This document shows, piece by piece, positions 8,523-17,418 of a stretch of DNA of 64,000 nucleotides. Source of the stretch: DATLXU01 sp035575515. Lineage in GTDB: Bacteria; Acidobacteriota; Blastocatellia; UBA7656. The stretch spans positions 62,001 to 126,000 of the forward strand of contig DATLXU010000060.1 in the NCBI GenBank assembly GCA_035575515.1, in the 5' to 3' direction. Position 1 is the first letter of the stretch; every line of letters begins with the position of its first letter. Below the pieces are notes generated by a model that did not search any database, was not told the origin of the DNA, and saw nothing but the letters and a program-made list of their open reading frames with translations. The position numbers and the translations under genes are program-made.

Positions 8523-9854
8523 TCATTTGACTGACGGCTGGCCGCTGACAGCTGACAGTTTTTTAATTTGTTCAACAGCCGCTTCAAGCTGTGAATCGCG
8601 GCCTTCGAGCAATGCGCGGCGGCTAAGTTTTATTTCAACGTCGGGAATTACGCCGCGCCCTTCAATCAACACGCCTTTAGGAGTCTTGAAATCTGCGATT
8701 GCATATTGGAACAAAGCTCCGGTGGGGAGCTTCTGAATTATTGACGGCAGAGCCGCGCCCGCGCTCCGCTCGCCCACGACGCGAGCGCGCCCTATCTCCT
8801 GCATCCCGCTCGCAAAGACTTCGCTGGTCGAGGCGCTCAATCCGTCAATCAATATAACAACCGGTCCGGCGAACGCGCCCGCCTGCGGGAAGACGGCAAA
8901 GTTTATGTACCCGGCGCGCATCTTCATCACGCCGAGCGAAGTCTGTTTGGTTTCGAGCACGCCCGCTATGCCCGCAGCCATGCCGCCGAGACCTCCGGGA
9001 TTGCCGCGCAGATCAAAGATGATGCCCGGCGCGTCGCTCATTGAGCGAACCGCAGCGCGTATCTTATCCATCAATCCGATGACGAAGACATTGAAGCGGA
9101 TGTAGCCAATGCCACCCGCGAGTCGGCGCGATTCAAACTCGACAAGCTGCGGCGGGAAGTTGCCGAGTCCCGGCATCAATTCGCCCTTCATCGCCTCGCG
9201 TGTAATTGATGCTTCGCGCGTCTGGTCGCGCTCGTCAACGAAGGTTATGGAGACGGTTGTGCCGGGCGCGCCTTCGATGCGACCAAGCACCGCGCGCGTG
9301 ATGTAAAGAGCGCGAAGCGTCGGAGGAAGATCGCTTTTTGCGAATCGCTCGACGAGTTGCTCGACCGTCTCTTTTCCAACCTGCCTGATGACGAAGCCCG
9401 GACTAAGGCCAGCGCGCGCGGCTTCTAACCCCGGCTCGACGCGTGTGATGACGGCCTGTCCGTCAATGATTCTCAGGTCAATGCCGATGCCGCCGCCTCT
9501 CGGCGCGTCCGGGTTGTCGGCTGCCAGAACTTCGGGCGGGACGATGGCGAAATGCGATTGATGAAGCTCGCCAAGCATCTTTTGAAGCAGTTGGTAAAAC
9601 TCGCTGTCATTCTTCGCCGCCGCAACGCGCGGCGCGTATTCGACGCGGACTTTGTCCCAATCAACGCCGCCGAAGGTAGGGTCGAAATGTTTTTCCTTAA
9701 CGGTGCGCCAGACAATATCGAAAGCCTCCTGCCGCGCATCGGTCGCGCTTGCGGGAACCGCGCCGACAACCGGCTGCGGCGAAGGCTTGGTTTGAGCCGC
9801 TGCGCTTGCGCACAGCATTGCGAATAAGATTATTAGCGGCAAAGTTTTCTTCAC
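8523..9854 (-). CDS. Secreted S41-family peptidase (C-terminal processing protease type)
   Basis: A 443-residue exported protease with signal peptide KKTLPLIILFAMLCASAAAQ. A PDZ-like domain spans about 125-200 (GGIGIDLRIIDGQAVITRVEPG). The S41 catalytic domain includes FDLRGNPGGLGGMAAGIAG and DGLSASTSEVFASGMQEIG, where Ser in SAST is the predicted nucleophile. The residue aligned with the CtpA catalytic Lys (VGTKTFG in CtpA) reads VGERSAG here, so the dyad may be altered or tricorn-like. GTG at 9854 is chosen because AGGAG lies 8 bases upstream; the ATG at 9878 would place that site inside the gene. The final residues LSAVSGQPSVK come from a heptad repeat at 8531-8558. Confidence 0.85.
   Translation of the reverse strand: MKKTLPLIILFAMLCASAAAQTKPSPQPVVGAVPASATDARQEAFDIVWRTVKEKHFDPTFGGVDWDKVRVEYAPRVAAAKNDSEFYQLLQKMLGELHQSHFAIVPPEVLAADNPDAPRGGGIGIDLRIIDGQAVITRVEPGLEAARAGLSPGFVIRQVGKETVEQLVERFAKSDLPPTLRALYITRAVLGRIEGAPGTTVSITFVDERDQTREASITREAMKGELMPGLGNFPPQLVEFESRRLAGGIGYIRFNVFVIGLMDKIRAAVRSMSDAPGIIFDLRGNPGGLGGMAAGIAGVLETKQTSLGVMKMRAGYINFAVFPQAGAFAGPVVILIDGLSASTSEVFASGMQEIGRARVVGERSAGAALPSIIQKLPTGALFQYAIADFKTPKGVLIEGRGVIPDVEIKLSRRALLEGRDSQLEAAVEQIKKLSAVSGQPSVK
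8531..8558. repeat. Heptad repeat inside the S41 peptidase C-terminus
   Basis: Four consecutive 7-base units of type CTGACAG (two exact, two variants CTGACGG and CTGGCCG) lie just before the S41 stop codon at 8523-8525. They encode part of the C-terminal tail. A single GGTCAGC at 8502-8508, across the spacer, is the only hint of a second arm. Confidence 0.8.
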
Positions 9855-10060
9855 GAGCGATTCTCCTGTGAAATTCAAAAGCCTGAGTTGCTTGAGTTGT
9901 ACGACGATAAGAGGACAGGGTTCTCTGATTCATCGCGACCAACTGATTGGAAGTTTATCGTAAGCGACGCGCGGCGAACAAGCCTTTTGCCAAAGCGCGG
10001 CGAGTTGTTTACTGGAGATTGGCGCATTAAACTTATAGATTGCTATCGAGAGGAACGACG

Positions 10061-13000
10061 ATGACTACAACGAGACAGATAAATCAGGCGGAACTGGACG
10101 AGTTGATCGCGGACGAGTTTGGCGTCAACGCCGATTACGTCGTAGAGCTTCTTAATCAATTCGAGCGCAACCCGCAGTCGGTTGACGCGGAGTGGCGCGC
10201 TTACTTCGATGAGCTATTGACGAATGGCCGCGCCGCCGTCGAATCAGCGGGCGACGGCTCAACTCAACAAACGGCGCAAGCGCCCGCCGCGCCGGCTTCT
10301 TCATTCACGCAGCCGACTTATGATTGGGGCAAGCAGACTACGACACCCGCGCCTCAACCACAGCAAGCGCCCGCAAGCTCAACTCCTGCGCCCGCAACTC
10401 AACCAGCAGCGCCGCAAACCCAGCCTGCACCGCGGGAGCAGGCTGCTGTTACGCCTCAGGTCGAAACGGTTGAGCGCATCCCGATTCGCGGTCCCGCGCT
10501 CCGCATCGCTGAAAACATGCAAGCGAGTCTCGCGGTTCCGACTGCGACTTCGCAGCGACAAATCCCAATCAAGCTGCTTGATGAAAATCGCCGCCTCATC
10601 AACGAGCACCTGCGCTCGCGCAATCGAAAAGTCTCTTACACGCACATCATCGCCCGCGCCGTCATCAAGGCGCTCGAAAAGTTCCCGCAGATGAACGACG
10701 CTTACGAAGAGACGGACGGCGCGGCTTATCGCGTGCGCCGCGCGGGAGTGAATCTCGGAGTCGCCGTTGACGTGACTAAAAAAGACGGCACGCGCTCGCT
10801 GCTCGTGCCCAACATCAAGAACGCTGAAAAGCTATCGTTTTCAGAACTGCTCGACGCTTACGATGATGTGATTAAACGAGCGCGCGAGGGCAAGCTTCAG
10901 GTTTCGGATTTTCAAGACACGACCGTGAGCCTCACGAATCCCGGCACGCTCGGCACAACGGCATCGAACCCGCGATTGATGCAAGGTCAGGGCGCGATCA
11001 TCGCAACGGGCGCGATTGAGTACCCGCCTGAATATCAGGCGATGTCTGCGGAAGGGCTGTCGCGTATCGGCATCAGCAAGACGATGACCATCACCTCGAC
11101 TTACGATCATCGAATCATTCAGGGCGCGGAGTCGGGCGCGTTCCTCGCTCTCGTTGACGAGATGCTTCGCGGCAAGCACGATTTTTATGACGAGATATTC
11201 CGCGACCTTCGCATCCCTTATCGCCCGTACCGTTGGGCGATTGACATCAACCCCGCAATTCTTGGCGAAGAGCGCCGCCGCGATGTTGTTCGCAAACAGG
11301 CGCGCGTATTTGAATTAATAAACGCTTATCGAGTGCGCGGCCATCTGGTCGCCGACATTGATCCGCTCGGATGGGAAGATGTGCAGTACCATCCCGAACT
11401 CGACATTGAAACTTACGGGCTGACGATCTGGGACCTCGACCGCGAGTTCATAACCCAAGGACTCGGCGGGCGCGAGACAGCAACGCTTCGCGAAATAGTC
11501 GCGCTCTTGCGTCATTACTACTGCGGCAAGGTCGGAGTCGAGTATCGAAACATTCAAAGCCCCGAAGAGAAAGAGTTCATCCGCTCGCGCGTCGAAAGCG
11601 ACCCGCCGCCGGTTGCGGAAGCAACGAAGCGGCAGATTCTCTGGAAGCTGATTTCGGCTGAGCTGTTTGAAAGATTCTTAGGCACAAAGTATCTCGGCCA
11701 GAAGCGGTTTTCAATCGAAGGCAACGAGACGGTCATTGCTCTGCTAGATCAACTAATCGAAAGCGCGGCCCGCCGCGACGTAAACGACATAGTCATCGGC
11801 ATGTCGCATCGCGGGCGGCTGAACGTGATTGCAAACGTCATCGGCAAATTCTGCGAGCGGATATTCACGAGCTTTGAAGGCTCGATTCACCCTAGCTTTC
11901 CGCACGATCAGGGCGATGTGAAATATCATCAGGGCGCGAGCGGTGTACGCGAAACCGATGACGGCAGGCAGGTGCAACTCACTGTCGTTCCCAATCCGAG
12001 CCACCTTGAATTCGTTGACCCTGTTGTTGAGGGCATCGTTCGCGCTCGTCAAGACCGCGACGGCGATCAAATGAGCAAGCTGGCTGTATTGCTTCACGGC
12101 GACGCTGCGTTCGCGGGCGAAGGGGTTGTGGCTGAGACCCTGAACCTGTCGCAACTGCCCGGCTACAAGACCGGCGGCACGATTCACATAATCGTGAATA
12201 ATCAGCTTGGATTCACAACTCCGCCTGAAGAAGGCCGCTCCTCGACCTATTCAACAGACATTGCGAAGATGATTCAGGTGCCGATCTTTCACGTCAACAG
12301 CGACGACCCTGAAGCCGCTTACAACGTTCTTCAAATCGCGCTCGACTATCGGCAGAAGTTTCAAAAGGACGTTGTGATTGACGTGATAGGCTTCCGGCGA
12401 CTGGGTCACAACGAAGGCGACGAGCCGACTTATACTCAGCCCGTTATGTATCAACGCATCAAAGAGCATCCCGGCGCGCGCGAGCTTTATGCGCGGCGAT
12501 TGATCGGCGAAGGGTTGATGACCCAAGAAGAGGTCAACAACCTGATGGACGAGCGCAACCGCCGGTATGAGAACGCTCAGCTTGGCGCGAAAGAGATAGT
12601 CGCAAAACAAGGCACGCAACCGCGATTGCCCGAACCCGCGCCTGAGCCTGACGCGATTGAGGTGATTGAAACAGGAGTTGAGCAGGAAACATTGCGCCGG
12701 ATTGTTCAGGCGATAACGACTGTGCCTCGCGGGTTCAATCTGAATCCGAAGATAGTGAGCCTGCTCTCTCGTCGCGCGAGGATGGTCGAGGGCGCGGCCC
12801 CCGTTGATTGGGGCGTGGCCGAAGCATTGGCGTTTGGGTCGCTGCTGCTCGAAGGAACATCGGTTAGATTGGCCGGGCAAGACACAGTGCGCGGGACGTT
12901 CAGCCATCGCCACGCAGCTTTTACGGACACGCAGACTGGCGAAGAGTGGTTCCCGCTCGCGCATCTTGCGCCCGATGGCGCGAAGTATCAGATTTACGAC

Positions 13001-13828
13001 AGCCCGTTGTCGGAAGCGGGCGCTCTCGGATTCGAGTACGGCTATTCAGTAGCGATGCCCGACGCGCTCGTTTTATGGGAAGCGCAGTTCGGCGATTTCG
13101 TGAACGCGGCGCAGGTAATCGTTGACCAGTTCATCGCGTCGGGCGAAGAGAAGTGGAATCAGACCTGCCGATTGGTATTGCTGTTGCCTCACGGTTACGA
13201 AGGACAGGGACCGGAGCATTCGAGCGCGCGGTTTGAAAGATTCTTGCAGCTTTGCGCCGAAGGAAATATGCAGGTCGTGAACTGCACGACCGCCGCGCAG
13301 TATTTTCATGTTCTAAGAAGGCAAGCGAAACAGGAGGCGCGAAAGCCGTTGATCGCCATCACGCCGAAGAGCTTGTTGAGGCTTGCGGAAGCAGCCTCTG
13401 CGATTGAAGAGTTCACGCACGGCGGATTTCGCCCTGTCATCGGCGATGATTTAATAGCTAATGCAACAAAGGTCAGCCGCGTGCTGTTGTGCAGCGGCAA
13501 GGTCTATTACGACCTGCTCGCCGAGCGAAAGAAGCGTAGCGATGAGAGCGCAGCGATAATCCGCATCGAGCAATTTTATCCGTTCCCGAAGAATTTAATC
13601 GCGAATGAGTTGAGCAAATTTGCAAACGCGCGCGAGGTTCGATGGGTGCAGGAAGAGCCGCAGAACATGGGCGGCTGGTTCTTCATGGAGCCGCGCCTTC
13701 GCGCAATGCTCAACAATAATCAAACGCTTCGATATGTTGGCCGGGCCGCGAGCGCGAGCACCGCGACAGGCTCGCACACGATTCATCAGATGGAGCAAAT
13801 GCAACTGGTCAAGGATGCGTTTGCTTAA
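10061..13828 (+). CDS. kgd: Multifunctional 2-oxoglutarate dehydrogenase/decarboxylase (fused E2 and E1 domains)
   Basis: A 1255-residue fusion. Residues 1-45 form the short E1 N-terminal helix (AEWRAYFDELL). Residues 55-130 are an Ala/Pro/Gln-rich linker. Residues about 135-365 are an acyltransferase (E2) catalytic domain ending with STYDHRIIQGAESG, which carries the catalytic His. Residues about 385-1255 are the thiamine-diphosphate E1 domain, with HGDAAFAGEGVVAETLNLSQ near 680 and MSHRGRLNVIANV near 580. The layout is that of mycobacterial Kgd/SucA, which oxidises 2-oxoglutarate to succinyl-CoA in the citric acid cycle. No lipoyl domain is fused, so lipoyl must come from another E2 protein. 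ATG at 10061 is preferred over TTG at 10040 because GAGAGGAA lies just upstream. Confidence 0.93.
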   Translation: MTTTRQINQAELDELIADEFGVNADYVVELLNQFERNPQSVDAEWRAYFDELLTNGRAAVESAGDGSTQQTAQAPAAPASSFTQPTYDWGKQTTTPAPQPQQAPASSTPAPATQPAAPQTQPAPREQAAVTPQVETVERIPIRGPALRIAENMQASLAVPTATSQRQIPIKLLDENRRLINEHLRSRNRKVSYTHIIARAVIKALEKFPQMNDAYEETDGAAYRVRRAGVNLGVAVDVTKKDGTRSLLVPNIKNAEKLSFSELLDAYDDVIKRAREGKLQVSDFQDTTVSLTNPGTLGTTASNPRLMQGQGAIIATGAIEYPPEYQAMSAEGLSRIGISKTMTITSTYDHRIIQGAESGAFLALVDEMLRGKHDFYDEIFRDLRIPYRPYRWAIDINPAILGEERRRDVVRKQARVFELINAYRVRGHLVADIDPLGWEDVQYHPELDIETYGLTIWDLDREFITQGLGGRETATLREIVALLRHYYCGKVGVEYRNIQSPEEKEFIRSRVESDPPPVAEATKRQILWKLISAELFERFLGTKYLGQKRFSIEGNETVIALLDQLIESAARRDVNDIVIGMSHRGRLNVIANVIGKFCERIFTSFEGSIHPSFPHDQGDVKYHQGASGVRETDDGRQVQLTVVPNPSHLEFVDPVVEGIVRARQDRDGDQMSKLAVLLHGDAAFAGEGVVAETLNLSQLPGYKTGGTIHIIVNNQLGFTTPPEEGRSSTYSTDIAKMIQVPIFHVNSDDPEAAYNVLQIALDYRQKFQKDVVIDVIGFRRLGHNEGDEPTYTQPVMYQRIKEHPGARELYARRLIGEGLMTQEEVNNLMDERNRRYENAQLGAKEIVAKQGTQPRLPEPAPEPDAIEVIETGVEQETLRRIVQAITTVPRGFNLNPKIVSLLSRRARMVEGAAPVDWGVAEALAFGSLLLEGTSVRLAGQDTVRGTFSHRHAAFTDTQTGEEWFPLAHLAPDGAKYQIYDSPLSEAGALGFEYGYSVAMPDALVLWEAQFGDFVNAAQVIVDQFIASGEEKWNQTCRLVLLLPHGYEGQGPEHSSARFERFLQLCAEGNMQVVNCTTAAQYFHVLRRQAKQEARKPLIAITPKSLLRLAEAASAIEEFTHGGFRPVIGDDLIANATKVSRVLLCSGKVYYDLLAERKKRSDESAAIIRIEQFYPFPKNLIANELSKFANAREVRWVQEEPQNMGGWFFMEPRLRAMLNNNQTLRYVGRAASASTATGSHTIHQMEQMQLVKDAFA

Positions 13829-14004
13829 CTTCTATTTCCACGAAGGCAGAAGGCGAGCACAGCAGCGCGGAATCTAGCAATTCGTTTCTGCCTTTTGCTT
13901 ATCCCAAGTTGTCAAAAGTGGACTTGCCTGTTGACTCCTCCCGCGCGTTGGAATACGCTTGCCGCCACCCAAGTCTGACAACCCGCACGAAGGAGGAAAC
14001 AGAT

Positions 14005-14673
14005 ATGCGTAGAGTATTGTTTCTGTCCGTTCTCTTCTGCATCGCGGCTCCCGCTCTTGCGCAAGACCCCGTGAAAGTTGATGCGAAGCACTATTCGGTC
14101 TTGCTCGATAACGAGCATGTCCGCGTGCTGAAGATCAAGTACGGCCCGCATGAAAAATCGGTGATGCACGAGCATCCCAATTCTGTTGCGGTATTTATTA
14201 CCGACAGCGAAGTCAAGTTCAACATGCCTGACGGCACAAGCACGCCGTCTACAGGCAAAGCTGGCGAGGTGCGATTCACGGAAGCGGGCAAGCACCTGCC
14301 TGAAAACACTGGCGGCAAGCCTTTTGAAGTCGTGCTAGTGGAGTTGAAAGGCAAGCCCGCAGGCCAATCAGCGCCTGTCGCCTTAGACCCCGTCAAGATT
14401 GACCCCGAACATCACAAGGTCGAATTGGAAAATGACTGGGTGCGCGTGCTGCGCGTCAATTTCAAAGCTCACGAGAAGCTCAAACAGCATGAGCACCCCA
14501 ATGGAGTTGCCGTCTTTCTCACAGACGTAAACTCAAAGTTCACTTTAGCCGACGGCAGCACGAGAGAGGGGAATGGCAAAAAAGGTGAAATACGATGGTC
14601 GCCTGCCGAAAAGCACATCGTAGAAAATTCGGGCAACAAGCCCGCAGAGGTAATCTTCATCGAGTTGAAATGA
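14005..14673 (+). CDS. Secreted protein with two tandem cupin domains
   Basis: A 222-residue protein with a signal peptide (MRRVLFLSVLFCIAAPALAQ). Two homologous domains of about 95 residues follow, one starting at VDAKHYSVLLDNEHVRVLKI and one at IDPEHHKVELENDWVRVLRV. Each holds a His-rich turn (MHEHPNSVAVFITD; QHEHPNGVAVFLTD) that fits a metal-binding cupin barrel. Cytochrome c biogenesis-like or sugar-binding roles can be imagined, but no function can be named. The start is fixed by AGGAGG 8 bases before the ATG; an upstream in-frame extension to 13909 has no such site. Internal duplication is evident, since the halves share order and spacing of motifs. A 10-bp inverted repeat 25 bases downstream may be its terminator. 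Confidence 0.75.
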   Translation: MRRVLFLSVLFCIAAPALAQDPVKVDAKHYSVLLDNEHVRVLKIKYGPHEKSVMHEHPNSVAVFITDSEVKFNMPDGTSTPSTGKAGEVRFTEAGKHLPENTGGKPFEVVLVELKGKPAGQSAPVALDPVKIDPEHHKVELENDWVRVLRVNFKAHEKLKQHEHPNGVAVFLTDVNSKFTLADGSTREGNGKKGEIRWSPAEKHIVENSGNKPAEVIFIELK

Positions 14674-14697
14674 TGTACTCTCCGACTTCAGCTTCGA

Positions 14698-14752
14698 GGG
14701 CCGAAGATTTTCCGCAAGCCCGCTAGCGACAGCGTACGCCGCTCTTCGGCCC
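14698..14752 (+). terminator. Inverted repeat, possible terminator after the double-cupin gene
   Basis: GGGCCGAAGA at 14698-14707 pairs perfectly with TCTTCGGCCC at 14743-14752, with a second small palindrome (CGCTAGCG) in the loop. A T-rich stretch (ATCTTTTCTTT) follows. The loop is long for a classical terminator, so the call is tentative. Confidence 0.45.
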
Positions 14753-14829
14753 GCCATCTTTTCTTTACAGCACCAACTTATCAAAGATGCGCTTGCGGAT
14801 TGAAAGATAGAGATTGATTCGGCTTTCCG

Positions 14830-15351
14830 TTATCTGCTCTGAATCTTTGCTGCCTGCCTTTTTAACTGGACTGATTGCTCCAACGAGCGGAGCCGCTCGT
14901 TTATGGCGGCGAGGTCGTTTACTTCTTCGCGCAGTGATTCTTCGCAGTAATACTTCGCCATTAATGCGCTTTGATATTCAATCGCTCGCTCGATTGTTGA
15001 TATGAACTCTTTCGGGTTGACCGGCTTTACGAGATAATCGAACGCCCCGTTTCTCATCGCTTCTATGGCATAGTTAATATCCGTCATTCCTGAAATCATA
15101 ATGACTACAGTATTCGGCTGCGTCTGATGAATGAACCGGCACAGATCGAGACCCGACGCTTTCGGCAATTGAATGTCAGTCAAGACCAGATGAAAGAAAC
15201 TCGCTTCGCACAGCTTCATCGCCTCTTCCGCGCTCGTCGCGATCACGCAGTTATGCTCCGTCTTGAGGCACGCTTCGAGAAACGTCCGCGTAATTGGCCC
15301 GGTCTCTTTGTCATCGTCAACAATCAGTATAGCTGTCTCTTTGCCGTTCAC
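14830..15351 (-). CDS. Stand-alone receiver-domain response regulator with coiled-coil tail
   Basis: A 173-residue protein. The CheY-like receiver occupies about residues 7-125: acidic pair in VDDDKETG, phospho-acceptor Asp in LVLTDIQLPKASG, switch Ser in VIMISGM, and conserved Lys in DYLVKPVNP. The remaining 45 residues are a helical, Glu/Leu-rich segment with no DNA-binding or enzymatic output domain, so it probably signals by protein contact. The start codon is GTG with AGAGGAGAG about 8 bases upstream. No histidine kinase lies next to it; the nearest is at 17404-18174, which has its own regulator. Confidence 0.88.
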   Translation of the reverse strand: MNGKETAILIVDDDKETGPITRTFLEACLKTEHNCVIATSAEEAMKLCEASFFHLVLTDIQLPKASGLDLCRFIHQTQPNTVVIMISGMTDINYAIEAMRNGAFDYLVKPVNPKEFISTIERAIEYQSALMAKYYCEESLREEVNDLAAINERLRSLEQSVQLKRQAAKIQSR

Positions 15352-15585
15352 GGTCTTCTCTCCTCTTTCAAGAAGCGGGAGGGAAAAATCTATCTTTACA
15401 GGTTCAAAACCACTGCAAAGCGCATTCCATCTGGAATTGAATCCAGAATGGCTTCAATTTTAGAAAATAGTACGGATTTGTTTCATATTCTGCGCAGCCG
15501 ATGTGAAAATTTTTCATTGTGAGGCTCAACCGCCGCGCCCTTGTTTGCGGTGCGTCGTCTTTGTCCGACGGCAAGCTGTTCACGC

Positions 15586-15621
15586 AAAAAGCCGCGCTAG
15601 AAGCTCTAGCCTCTGCGCGGC
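15586..15621 (-). terminator. Rho-independent terminator of the peroxiredoxin gene
   Basis: Read on the minus strand, GCCGCGC (15615-15621) pairs with GCGCGGC (15591-15597). The stem contains a further small palindrome around AGAGCT and is followed by TTTTTG (15586-15590). It lies about 30 bases after the peroxiredoxin stop. Confidence 0.8.
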
Positions 15622-15651
15622 CTTCTTAAAATCAAACAGTGAGCAAACGTC

Positions 15652-16302
15652 TTAGCTTGCGCCTTTAGCCTTGCCGGGCTGCGGCACCATTCTCAGATAC
15701 GGCTTTAGAGTCTTCCACCCGCCGGGGAACTTCGCCTTCGCCTCTTCGTCCGAAAGCGCCGGAACGATTATCACATCGTCGCCGTCCTTCCAGTTGACAG
15801 GCGTTGCGACCTGATAGTTCGCCGTCAGTTGCAGCGAATCAATCACGCGCAGTATCTCGTCGAAGTTGCGGCCCGTCGAAGCCGGATAGGTGATCGTCAG
15901 CTTGATCTTCTTATCCGGCCCGATGACAAAGACCGAGCGAACCGTGAATGTGTCGCTCGCGTTCGGATGAATCATGTCGTAGAGGTCAGACACCTTCCGG
16001 TCTGCGTCGGCAATAACGGGGAAGTTCAACTTCGCGCCCTGAGTCTCCTCGATGTCAGCGGCCCAGCCTTTGTGTGAATCCACAGGATCAACACTCAGGC
16101 CGATCACCTTGACGTTGCGCTTGTCAAATTCCGACTTGAGCTTTGCGACTTCGCCAAGCTCTGTCGTGCAGACGGGCGTGAAATCCTTCGGGTGCGAGAA
16201 CAAAACGGCCCAGCTATCGCCGATCCATTCGTGAAAATTGATCGTCCCTTCAGTCGTCTCTGCCGTGAAATCAGGGGCGGTATCTCCTAATCGAAGCGCC
16301 AT
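15652..16302 (-). CDS. 1-Cys peroxiredoxin (Prx6 type)
   Basis: A 216-residue thiol peroxidase that reduces hydrogen peroxide and organic hydroperoxides in the cytoplasm. The active-site stretch HPKDFTPVCTTELGEVA (about residues 37-53) contains the peroxidatic Cys with the Pro/Thr environment of the Prx6 group. I see no other Cys in the protein, which fits the 1-Cys mechanism and requires an outside reductant. The second half (PASTGRNFDEILRVIDSLQL and a C-terminal extension ending in KPYLRMVPQP) matches Prx6, as does the length. AGGAGAATAGTT precedes the ATG. A bacillithiol system is encoded in the same window, and bacillithiol could serve as the reductant, but that is inference. Confidence 0.93.
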   Translation of the reverse strand: MALRLGDTAPDFTAETTEGTINFHEWIGDSWAVLFSHPKDFTPVCTTELGEVAKLKSEFDKRNVKVIGLSVDPVDSHKGWAADIEETQGAKLNFPVIADADRKVSDLYDMIHPNASDTFTVRSVFVIGPDKKIKLTITYPASTGRNFDEILRVIDSLQLTANYQVATPVNWKDGDDVIIVPALSDEEAKAKFPGGWKTLKPYLRMVPQPGKAKGAS

Positions 16303-16541
16303 AACTATTCTCCTTTCTTTGGTCTATGAATTAAACGAGTTGAGGGTGAAAAGCGGCTGTCTAGCTACACAAGCAGCTACACAGGAAAGCGTGTGCTATG
16401 CAGTTGAGTTGCGCTTTCATCATACGGAAAACCCTTCGAGCCTTCCCGCTCAAAGAAGACGCCTTCATACTAGCACAACCTGAACCGCCTTGCCATCGCA
16501 CCGAGCATTTTTAATTGGCGCTCTATCCGGCGGCTCGCGCT

Positions 16542-17282
16542 TTAGCCCGGCATCGCGCCCTCGCGCTTGAGCCAATCCTGAAGCAAATCATTTTCGCGCG
16601 CAAGCTCATCCGAATTAATCAGCCCTCGCTGCAACGCAATTGAGATAGCTCGCGAGCGCGGGCTGTAAGTGCTTCCCCATCGCTCATCAACTATCTGCTC
16701 AAGGTCTATGCCGAGCTTCGCATAAAGCTCGCGCAAGCGGTTCTGCACTCCGCGCTCGCTCAAATACCTGCGCCGCGCGATTGCTTTATCCGTAAGCCCG
16801 AGCGCAATATCAATCAACGCTTCGTATTCAACGTCCGTGAGTCCCGACAACCGGCTCACGGCGCGCGATTGAACCGTGCGCACTTCGGGGTCAATCCAGC
16901 ACTGTTCATCAACAAGCACCGCTCGCAATGCCGCAATTAACTTTTCATCGGGCGAGGATTTCAACACGTATCCGTAGACGGTCTCATTCGGCACAACGCG
17001 CGCAAGCTCGCGCACGTAGATTTCATCCTTGTACTGCGACCAGAAGACTATCCGCGCCAGATTCAACTCGGCCCAAATTTCGCGCGCAGCACGCACGCCC
17101 GATACCCCACGCAGTTTAATATCTAGCACAACAAGCTCAGGCTTATGCTTGAGCGCAAGCTCAACGGCGCTCTGCCCATTATCTGTTTCGAAGACCTCGC
17201 CCGCGTCGGCAAAATGCTGCTCGACTATCGCGCGAAGATAATCGCGCTGAAATGCCATGTCTTCTGCAATCAGTACGCTCAT
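16542..17282 (-). CDS. NarL/FixJ-type response regulator
   Basis: A 246-residue two-domain regulator. The receiver covers about residues 1-125, with acidic pair IAEDMA and phospho-acceptor Asp in LVVLDIKLRGVSG. A LuxR-type helix-turn-helix covers about 145-200 (LTDVEYEALIDIALGLTDKA; RGVQNRLRELYAKLGI). A further C-terminal stretch of about 45 residues (RAISIALQRGLINSDELAREN) is unusual in length for the family. It should bind DNA when phosphorylated by the histidine kinase encoded just upstream on the same strand. The ATG has no Shine-Dalgarno site: the upstream bases belong to the GGGGTCA-type heptad repeat. Confidence 0.88.
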   Translation of the reverse strand: MSVLIAEDMAFQRDYLRAIVEQHFADAGEVFETDNGQSAVELALKHKPELVVLDIKLRGVSGVRAAREIWAELNLARIVFWSQYKDEIYVRELARVVPNETVYGYVLKSSPDEKLIAALRAVLVDEQCWIDPEVRTVQSRAVSRLSGLTDVEYEALIDIALGLTDKAIARRRYLSERGVQNRLRELYAKLGIDLEQIVDERWGSTYSPRSRAISIALQRGLINSDELARENDLLQDWLKREGAMPG

Positions 17283-17290
17283 AGCTTTAG

Positions 17291-17418
17291 CAGGGGTCGG
17301 GGGTCAGGGCGGAAGGGACGAAGTGACGCGACGATTAATACTTTTCGCCGCGTTTCCTCTCCACCGCGTCTCCGCGTCCCCACGTCTCCGTGTAGCTCTA
17401 TCCTTATCCTGACCCCTG
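17291..17418. repeat. Inverted heptad repeat between histidine kinase and response regulator
   Basis: CAGGGGTC (17291-17298) pairs with GACCCCTG (17411-17418), and GGTCAGG (17302-17308) pairs with CCTGACC (17408-17414). The first arm contains AGGGGTC and GGGGGTC heptads, the same unit type as at 2484. The loop has a second array of CGTCTCC-type units at about 17366-17395. The distal arm is read as the last codons and near the stop of the kinase gene. Confidence 0.75.
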
